DNA from: a virus
Length of the DNA: 35,368 nucleotides
Strand: one strand, 5' to 3'
IMG/VR virus record: IMGVR_UViG_3300011126_000040
Span: 1-35,368 of that record
In this document: positions 31,416 to 35,368 of the stretch, in pieces
Position numbering within the stretch: position 1 is the first letter of the stretch
Layout of the letters: each line of letters opens with the position of its first letter
Notes under the pieces: model-generated
What the model was told of the DNA's origin: nothing
The model's input: the letters and a program-made list of their open reading frames with translations, nothing else
Databases searched by the model: none
Position numbers and translations under genes: made by a program

Positions 31416-31861
31416 TGGAAAACGAAGCGGTAAGGATGTGGAACGAGATAGCTAAAGAGCTTGGTCTGTCTCAGGTGATGAAACTAACCAAAGCACGCAA
31501 AGCACGGTTGAAAGCCCGTCTAAAGGATTGTGATGGTTTGGAAGGCTGGCAATACGCACTGACCAAAATGGCAAACACACCATGGATGATCGGTGAAAAT
31601 GCCCGTGGTTGGAAAGCCAACTTTGACTTTATGTTGCAAGAAAGCAGTTTTGTTAAACTAATGGAGGGAGCCTATGAACCTAGTACCAAGCAAACCACTT
31701 GCCGAGCTAAACCCATCAGAAACCAGACAGGCTTTGAAAGTCTATTGCAGTCCTTTGAAGAACCTGACACCGATCACCAATCAGGATTACGAGATAACGG
31801 GGTTCAAGGTGACTGGAATCCTGCCAGAAGCGGCACGGGCGACCTGTTTGGAGAAGGTTAA
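31415..31861 (+). CDS. Replication-module protein
   Basis: A 148-residue protein. MWNEIAKELGLSQVMKLTKARKARLKARLKDCDGLEGWQYALTKMANTPWMIGENARGWKANFDFMLQESSFVKLMEGAY matches the C-terminal domain of phage replication/initiator-type proteins, here as a free protein. The last 55 residues overlap the next gene in another frame. It likely helps load the replication complex. Confidence 0.75.
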   Translation: MENEAVRMWNEIAKELGLSQVMKLTKARKARLKARLKDCDGLEGWQYALTKMANTPWMIGENARGWKANFDFMLQESSFVKLMEGAYEPSTKQTTCRAKPIRNQTGFESLLQSFEEPDTDHQSGLRDNGVQGDWNPARSGTGDLFGEG

Positions 31862-32273
31862 GCTCTCCCTCCTGCCTGCAAGCAAAGAACAGATCAAGCA
31901 AGCCATCATCTTTTGTGGGGCAAACACCGCTGGCAGGGATGAAAACGAAACAGCGAAGAAGCTACGCAACGCTGCAATGTTCGAGGAGTTCAGTAAATAC
32001 CCTGCTGATTTGGTGATTAGCGCACTCAGGACATGGCACGAAAACAACAAGTGGTTTCCAGATACAGGGGATATTGTCCGGGCTGTAAAGCAGGAAACAA
32101 ATGCCCGCAAATCACTGGTAGCAGCTTTGTCTACGCCAACAGAGAAGGCGAAGAAAGAGACAGCGCGAAAGTGGGATGATTTAACGGACGAAGAAAAGGC
32201 CAATCACGAGCAAAAAAGCAAGCGTGTATTGGATATGTGCAAGGTTGCCGGTCAGAAAATGAAGGTGAGTTGA
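31674..32273 (+). CDS. Phage replication-associated protein
   Basis: A 199-residue protein starting at ATG 31674 behind a strong GGAGGG. The core LLPASKEQIKQAIIFCGANTAGRDENETAKKLRNAAMFEEFSKYPADLVISALRTWHENNKWFPDTGDI resembles phage proteins found next to helicase/initiator genes. It overlaps the previous gene by 188 bases in another frame. A Lys-rich C-terminus follows. No helicase motifs are present. Confidence 0.75.
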   Translation: MNLVPSKPLAELNPSETRQALKVYCSPLKNLTPITNQDYEITGFKVTGILPEAARATCLEKVKLSLLPASKEQIKQAIIFCGANTAGRDENETAKKLRNAAMFEEFSKYPADLVISALRTWHENNKWFPDTGDIVRAVKQETNARKSLVAALSTPTEKAKKETARKWDDLTDEEKANHEQKSKRVLDMCKVAGQKMKVS

Positions 32274-32274
32274 A

Positions 32275-32667
32275 ATGAAAAAAGCTAAATACTTACAAGT
32301 TAGTGCAGGTGTTCGGTATTGGGATGATGGGTCTGTCGATGGAGTAGAGGACACAGAAGGAACGCTGATTCCATTTGGAGGAGGAGATTACTGGGACATT
32401 AAAATAGACATTGAGACAGGTTTTATTGTCGATTGGCCTACAGGTGTATCAGCGTCTGTTCATTATAAAGTTTGCGATGATGGGCACTACAATTTGCAAT
32501 CAGAAGATGGCGAAACGCTAGAGACGCATGAAGGATATGCTATTAGCTGCATGTCTCCTGAAAAAAATGGGTATGGTGATTATATCATCATGAGCATAGA
32601 TAATTTGGGGCATATTCGCGGCTGGGATAGCGACGCCGTATTCGAAGATTTTTCGTATGATCGGTAA
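32275..32667 (+). CDS. Conserved phage protein, unknown
   Basis: A 130-residue protein of a familiar phage type: YLQVSAGVRYWDDGSVDGVEDTEGTLIPFGGGDYW, then IDIETGFIVDWPTGVSASVHYKVCDDGHY and MSPEKNGYGDYIIMSIDNLGHI. Beta-rich and acidic. Function unknown. ATG 32275 follows the previous stop at once. Confidence 0.8.
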   Translation: MKKAKYLQVSAGVRYWDDGSVDGVEDTEGTLIPFGGGDYWDIKIDIETGFIVDWPTGVSASVHYKVCDDGHYNLQSEDGETLETHEGYAISCMSPEKNGYGDYIIMSIDNLGHIRGWDSDAVFEDFSYDR

Positions 32668-32676
32668 TGACGTGTA

Positions 32677-32793
32677 ATGACTGACCTGATAGCAGAACTA
32701 ACCAAACTAGCACACAAGAACAGCGGTCTAATGTGGACCCACCGCAAGCTGATACAGCGGGCGATTGATGGAATGGAGAGAGCGAAGTTATGA
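32677..32793 (+). CDS. 38-residue protein, unknown
   Basis: A short frame (MTDLIAELTKLAHKNSGLMW, THRKLIQRAIDGMERAKL) that overlaps the next gene as ATGA. Charged and helical. Its coupling to the next gene supports translation. Confidence 0.55.
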   Translation: MTDLIAELTKLAHKNSGLMWTHRKLIQRAIDGMERAKL

Positions 32794-33023
32794 AACTGTC
32801 AACAAAGCAGCAAGAGATAGTCGAAGACATGCAGAAGGGTAGCATTATTTATTGCTATCACGAACATGGCGAGACCAAATACAGGACAATGATGGGCACC
32901 TGTGAGCGCCTCAATTTGAGCGTGTCAACTTTTAGCGTCCTGTTAAGCCGTGGCATCATTTTGCCCAACAACGATGGGTTATTCGGTGACAGTCAGACGT
33001 GGAGGCTATCAGATGGCGACTGA
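32790..33023 (+). CDS. Possible HTH-containing small protein
   Basis: A 77-residue protein. KQQEIVEDMQKGSII and TCERLNLSVSTFSVLLSRGII read like winged-helix proteins; the second part could be a recognition helix. GGAGAG lies 8 bases upstream. It may regulate early genes, but the family is not certain. Confidence 0.65.
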   Translation: MKLSTKQQEIVEDMQKGSIIYCYHEHGETKYRTMMGTCERLNLSVSTFSVLLSRGIILPNNDGLFGDSQTWRLSDGD

Positions 33024-33210
33024 TTGCAACGGTAACGACATAAAGCCGGGTGATTTCGTTTGTCATCTATACCCAAATTCGTTTGAAGGGTTTGGTGGCA
33101 GGATAGAGGTTAGTGAAGTAGGCACGACTACAGTCACGCTGAAAGATGTAAATAGAAGCAGAATACCTGTTTTCTTGGCTAAAAAATGCATGGTCGTTAA
33201 TGGTCCGTAG
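33013..33210 (+). CDS. Small beta-rich protein, unknown
   Basis: A 65-residue protein (IKPGDFVCHLYPNSFEGFGGRIEVSEVGTTTVTLKDVNRSRIPVFLAKKC) resembling a small beta barrel. It overlaps the previous gene by 11 bases. Function unknown. Confidence 0.65.
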   Translation: MATDCNGNDIKPGDFVCHLYPNSFEGFGGRIEVSEVGTTTVTLKDVNRSRIPVFLAKKCMVVNGP

Positions 33211-33232
33211 GGTATAGGTAACACCACCTTTG

Positions 33233-33254
33233 AATAGTGTGTAAGTACACATAT
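33233..33254 (+). repeat. Dyad element, copy B
   Basis: Second 22-bp copy. Its core GTGT...ACAC is a covarying pair relative to copy A (GTGC...GCAC). A -10-like CATGAT at 33274-33279 puts it at -42.5, as for copy A. It lies upstream of the exported-protein gene. Confidence 0.75.
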
Positions 33255-33298
33255 TGGCGATTATCAAAAGTTGCATGATCCTTATACCGGGACAACTG

Positions 33299-33314
33299 GT
33301 CTAAGGAGTTAGAC
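33299..33314 (+). promoter_or_regulatory. Hairpin presenting the ribosome site in its loop
   Basis: GTCTAA-GGAG-TTAGAC: a perfect 6-bp stem whose 4-base loop is the Shine-Dalgarno GGAG, ending at the base before ATG 33315. Confidence 0.5.
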
Positions 33315-33953
33315 ATGAAAAAGCTTTTGATTGCTGGCATGTTGCTGGCATTTTCTTCACCGGCGATGGCGTTTGATTTCGGCGGTGGTAACAACGGTGG
33401 CAACAAGAACACCAACGAGAACACCAATTTGCAGGGGCAGGCGCAAGGTCAGCTACAGGCGCAGGGCCAAGCACAGGCAGCGGTTGCTATCAGTGGCGGT
33501 AATGAACAGGCAAACAGTCAGGCTGTGACCGTCCATGGCGATGAAGCACCGGACATTCCTGTTTCGTCTGCATATGCTCCGGGTCTGACTTCAAGCAACG
33601 GTTCGTGCATGGGAAGTTCGTCGGGTGGCGCTCAGGGTATGGGCTTTGGCCTTTCAATCGGGTCTACTTGGATGGACGAAGATTGTGACCGTCGATATGA
33701 CGCGAACACCCTTTCGAAGCTTGGCGCACCAGAAGCCGCGCTCGCTCTGATGTGTCAGAAAGCAGACGTTGCCGAAGCACTTAAGAAATCAAGCCCGGCA
33801 AAGTACAATGCTTACTGCGCACAGCCGGAAGTAAAAACTGCCGAAGCAAAGCAGTCCAAGCCGGTTAATGTTGCAAGCCGTGGTTGGTTCACGTCAACCG
33901 ATGGCAGCATTTGCCACAGCGAGTACAAGCCGTCTTGTGTTCGCCCTGAGTGA
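33315..33953 (+). CDS. Exported phage protein, Gln-rich
   Basis: A 212-residue protein with a signal peptide MKKLLIAGMLLAFSSPAMA (cleavage likely after AMA, residue 19). Then an Asn/Gly stretch, a Gln/Ala repeat (GQAQGQLQAQGQAQAAV, about 41-58), and the conserved block SAYAPGLTSSNGSCMGSSSGGAQGMGFGLSIGSTWMDEDCDRRYDA, seen in many phage exported proteins. C-terminal Cys residues could form disulfides in the periplasm. Preceded by dyad element B. Function unknown; an envelope role at infection or lysis is possible. Confidence 0.85.
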   Translation: MKKLLIAGMLLAFSSPAMAFDFGGGNNGGNKNTNENTNLQGQAQGQLQAQGQAQAAVAISGGNEQANSQAVTVHGDEAPDIPVSSAYAPGLTSSNGSCMGSSSGGAQGMGFGLSIGSTWMDEDCDRRYDANTLSKLGAPEAALALMCQKADVAEALKKSSPAKYNAYCAQPEVKTAEAKQSKPVNVASRGWFTSTDGSICHSEYKPSCVRPE

Positions 33954-33965
33954 TTAGGTGCCTCC

Positions 33966-34154
33966 ATGAAAGCAGTATTTCACAACTACGGTGTGTGTCT
34001 GTCTGAGAGCATGGAGGCATTACGCTATGCGATAGAGAACGACCTAACGGAATTTCTCTACCACAAAGAAAACGCCACAATCTGGATAAACAGGACGGAC
34101 GGGACATGGGAAATAAAAGCAAAAACAGTAAGTCCGGGTTTTCGGGTGGTCTGA
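33966..34154 (+). CDS. Small protein, unknown
   Basis: A 62-residue protein (GVCLSESMEALRYAIENDLTEFLYHKENATIWINRTDGTWEI) with CCTCC just upstream and only a weak ribosome site. It overlaps the next gene by 49 bases. No family recognised. Confidence 0.6.
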   Translation: MKAVFHNYGVCLSESMEALRYAIENDLTEFLYHKENATIWINRTDGTWEIKAKTVSPGFRVV

Positions 34155-34339
34155 TTTATTCGATCATGATGGTGGCATGTGTCGGGGGTGGCATTGGTGC
34201 CGTGCTGATAGGGAGTATCTATTACCTATACGCACGGCACTATTTGCATTCTTGGGACGTTGATTTCGCAATTACGATCACGTTTGCCGGGCTAGCATCG
34301 TTTGTAATCGGCGGGTTGATGGCTTTAGCGCATAAATAG
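34106..34339 (+). CDS. Two-membrane-segment small protein
   Basis: A 77-residue protein with two membrane segments: GLIYSIMMVACVGGGIGAVLIG (about 15-36) and FAITITFAGLASFVIGGLMAL (about 54-74). It overlaps the preceding gene by 49 bases in another frame. It could be a holin, antiholin or exclusion protein; there is no direct evidence. Confidence 0.65.
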   Translation: MGNKSKNSKSGFSGGLIYSIMMVACVGGGIGAVLIGSIYYLYARHYLHSWDVDFAITITFAGLASFVIGGLMALAHK

Positions 34340-34356
34340 TGTGTAAATGCACATAT
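34335..34356 (+). repeat. Dyad element, copy C
   Basis: Third 22-bp copy, with core GTGT...GCAC (one mismatched pair). A TACAAT -10 box at 34379-34384, flanked by AAGGG and CCCTT, puts it at about -45.5. It begins inside the last codons of the preceding gene. Confidence 0.75.
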
Positions 34357-34406
34357 GTTTTTCCCCATGTGTAAAGGGTACAATCCCTTAAACATGGAGG
34401 TTTATC

Positions 34407-35186
34407 ATGCATTACGGCGTTCACAAGGCCATCGAAGAAATCAAAAACTCATATGGGCATGACGTTTTTATCAAGCCTAAGCTGTTGATTAAGTTCGGGT
34501 CTGTTACGACGGTCGGGACGTCCGAAGAAACGATCATGGAAATGCCCGGTTCCGTCACCAGTGAGACATTTCAGACAGACAACACCATTGATAGTCTGGT
34601 TGTGGATGACACGTTCACAGGTGATGTGCGGATTGAAGGCCATACAATCTCTGGCGGCAATCTTACATTTGTGGTGCAATCAGCCACATGCACCAGTGAA
34701 ACACCAGTCACCCTAACAACGCCATTGGCACGGGTTACACGGGTATACAACAACAGCGCAGCAGCTATGCCAGCCAATTCGACGCTGTATATCTATCGGT
34801 CTGGCGATACGACGGTTACTGGCGGTGTGCCGCAGACTGACAGTGCTGTAAATATCATCATGAATGCAGAGAATAACCAAAGCCTCAAATGCAGCACGTC
34901 ATTTAGCCAATATGACTATGGAATATGCACAAGAATATGGGCATCAGTCGCCAAGAAAACACAAGGCGGCGCGGTTATCCGGGTCAAGATTAGGGAAATA
35001 GGGAGGCAATTCCGAACCATTCAGAAATTCGGTGTGAACAGTTTGGGCGGTAAGGTCATGCTAGACTATGACCAACCGTTAATCTTTCCAATCAACAGTG
35101 ATGTGATTATGACGGCCGAGGCCGACGCAAACGGCACAGAAGTAACAGGATCAATCGGTGTTTTCTTTGGCAAAATACCTGAATAA
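34407..35186 (+). CDS. Probable virion protein
   Basis: A 259-residue beta-rich protein. KPKLLIKFGSVTTVGTSEETIME, VRIEGHTISGGNLTFVVQSATC and VTLTTPLARVTRVYNNSAAAMPANSTLYIYRSGD are typical of a conserved phage structural family, often decorating heads or tails. A strong GGAGG lies 7-8 bases before the ATG. It follows dyad element C. Virion placement is from family resemblance, not shown here. Confidence 0.75.
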   Translation: MHYGVHKAIEEIKNSYGHDVFIKPKLLIKFGSVTTVGTSEETIMEMPGSVTSETFQTDNTIDSLVVDDTFTGDVRIEGHTISGGNLTFVVQSATCTSETPVTLTTPLARVTRVYNNSAAAMPANSTLYIYRSGDTTVTGGVPQTDSAVNIIMNAENNQSLKCSTSFSQYDYGICTRIWASVAKKTQGGAVIRVKIREIGRQFRTIQKFGVNSLGGKVMLDYDQPLIFPINSDVIMTAEADANGTEVTGSIGVFFGKIPE

Positions 35187-35191
35187 TGTAT

Positions 35192-35213
35192 GATTGCTCC
35201 TAAAGGAGTGATC
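35192..35213 (+). promoter_or_regulatory. Hairpin sequestering a ribosome site
   Basis: GATTGCTCC-TAAA-GGAGTGATC: 9 pairs in RNA (two G-U) with the Shine-Dalgarno GGAG inside the stem, 3 bases before ATG 35217. It would limit translation of the HNH gene. Confidence 0.5.
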
Positions 35214-35216
35214 AAT

Positions 35217-35368
35217 ATGCCAATGAGGCCACCAGTACACGTTGCGCCGGGGTGTGACCGTAAGAAGGCCCGGAGGCAGGCAAGCCGAGCACACGACAAG
35301 AAACGCGTGCCAACCAGCCAAAGGGGGCACAACGCCACGTACGCGCGACGGCGGCAGTGCTTTGCGAA
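35217..35368 (+). CDS. HNH endonuclease, N-terminal part only
   Basis: The first 50 codons of a basic protein (MPMRPPVHVAPGCDRKKARR, then RGHNATYARRRQCF) cut off by the window end. The Pro/Arg start and the Arg/Tyr pattern are those of phage HNH endonucleases, which usually lie just upstream of the small terminase gene. In other HK97-like phages HNH proteins stimulate terminase cutting. The HNH motif itself is not in the window. Confidence 0.65.
   Translation, partial: MPMRPPVHVAPGCDRKKARRQASRAHDKKRVPTSQRGHNATYARRRQCFA

Noticed and set aside
1-35368. CRISPR array, insertion sequence or transposase
   Set aside because: No regularly spaced repeats and no transposase or terminal inverted repeats were seen.

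Overview
The window is nearly a whole genome of a tailed, long-tailed (siphovirus-type) double-stranded DNA phage. It carries an HK97-type head module and a lambda/gene-transfer-agent-like tail module. Host clues are indirect: a CCA-encoding tRNA-Ser, sigma70-like promoters, Lar and NinX-type proteins and a signal-peptide protein all point to a Gram-negative proteobacterium; the genus cannot be told from this sequence. The first 128 bases are not ordinary phage sequence: 65-128 is an Illumina P7/TruSeq adapter with one mismatch. The last bases hold the start of an HNH endonuclease gene of the kind that usually lies just upstream of the small terminase gene, so the contig was probably cut inside a circular or permuted genome between HNH and terminase.

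Layout. (1) 206-6446, rightward: small and large terminase, portal, ClpP-like protease, major capsid, connector. (2) 6446-9449, rightward: an unusual cassette inside the head module, with two nucleotide-sugar/glycosyltransferase-like proteins, an FkbM methyltransferase and a GT9-like protein. (3) 9450-10878: a mostly non-coding, hairpin-rich stretch with one tRNA-Ser(GCU) and one small gene. (4) 10879-21212, rightward: head closure, HK97-gp10-like, tail completion, major tail protein, tail chaperones with a canonical -1 frameshift site, tape measure, tail tip proteins, J-like hub and fibre. (5) 21222-22865: probable lysis region (DUF5675 protein plus membrane proteins). (6) 22840-27494, leftward: tightly overlapping small genes including a LuxR-type HTH regulator, DUF1367, HNH/DUF968, a Rad52-like annealing protein and NinX. 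(7) 27495-27629: divergent promoter region. (8) 27630-33210, rightward early genes: a Cro-like regulator, RusA resolvase, SSB, Lar, replication-accessory proteins and many small unknowns. (9) 33211-35186: an exported protein, a two-TM protein and a virion-like protein. (10) 35217-end: truncated HNH.

Control. Three 22-bp copies of one dyad element (17 invariant positions) lie at 22448, 33233 and 34335, each just upstream of a rightward gene and about 42-45 bp before the expected transcription start, where a class II activator would sit. The phage encodes a stand-alone LuxR/GerE DNA-binding domain, so a small phage-encoded activator regulon is a reasonable hypothesis. The divergent early region has three copies of TTGACA-N4-CGCAAT, each forming a -35 box or lying just downstream of a promoter, next to the Cro-like gene. 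No integrase, DNA polymerase, primase or helicase is recognisable; replication appears to rely on host enzymes and on recombination/annealing proteins.

Most interesting points: the three-copy activator-like element with the LuxR-solo gene; the surface-glycan or virion-decoration cassette interrupting the head genes; the structured non-coding block with the tRNA; the A AAA AAC frameshift site; and several genes under 60 residues, including a tandem duplicated pair and two small membrane proteins, found by reading start-stop overlaps.
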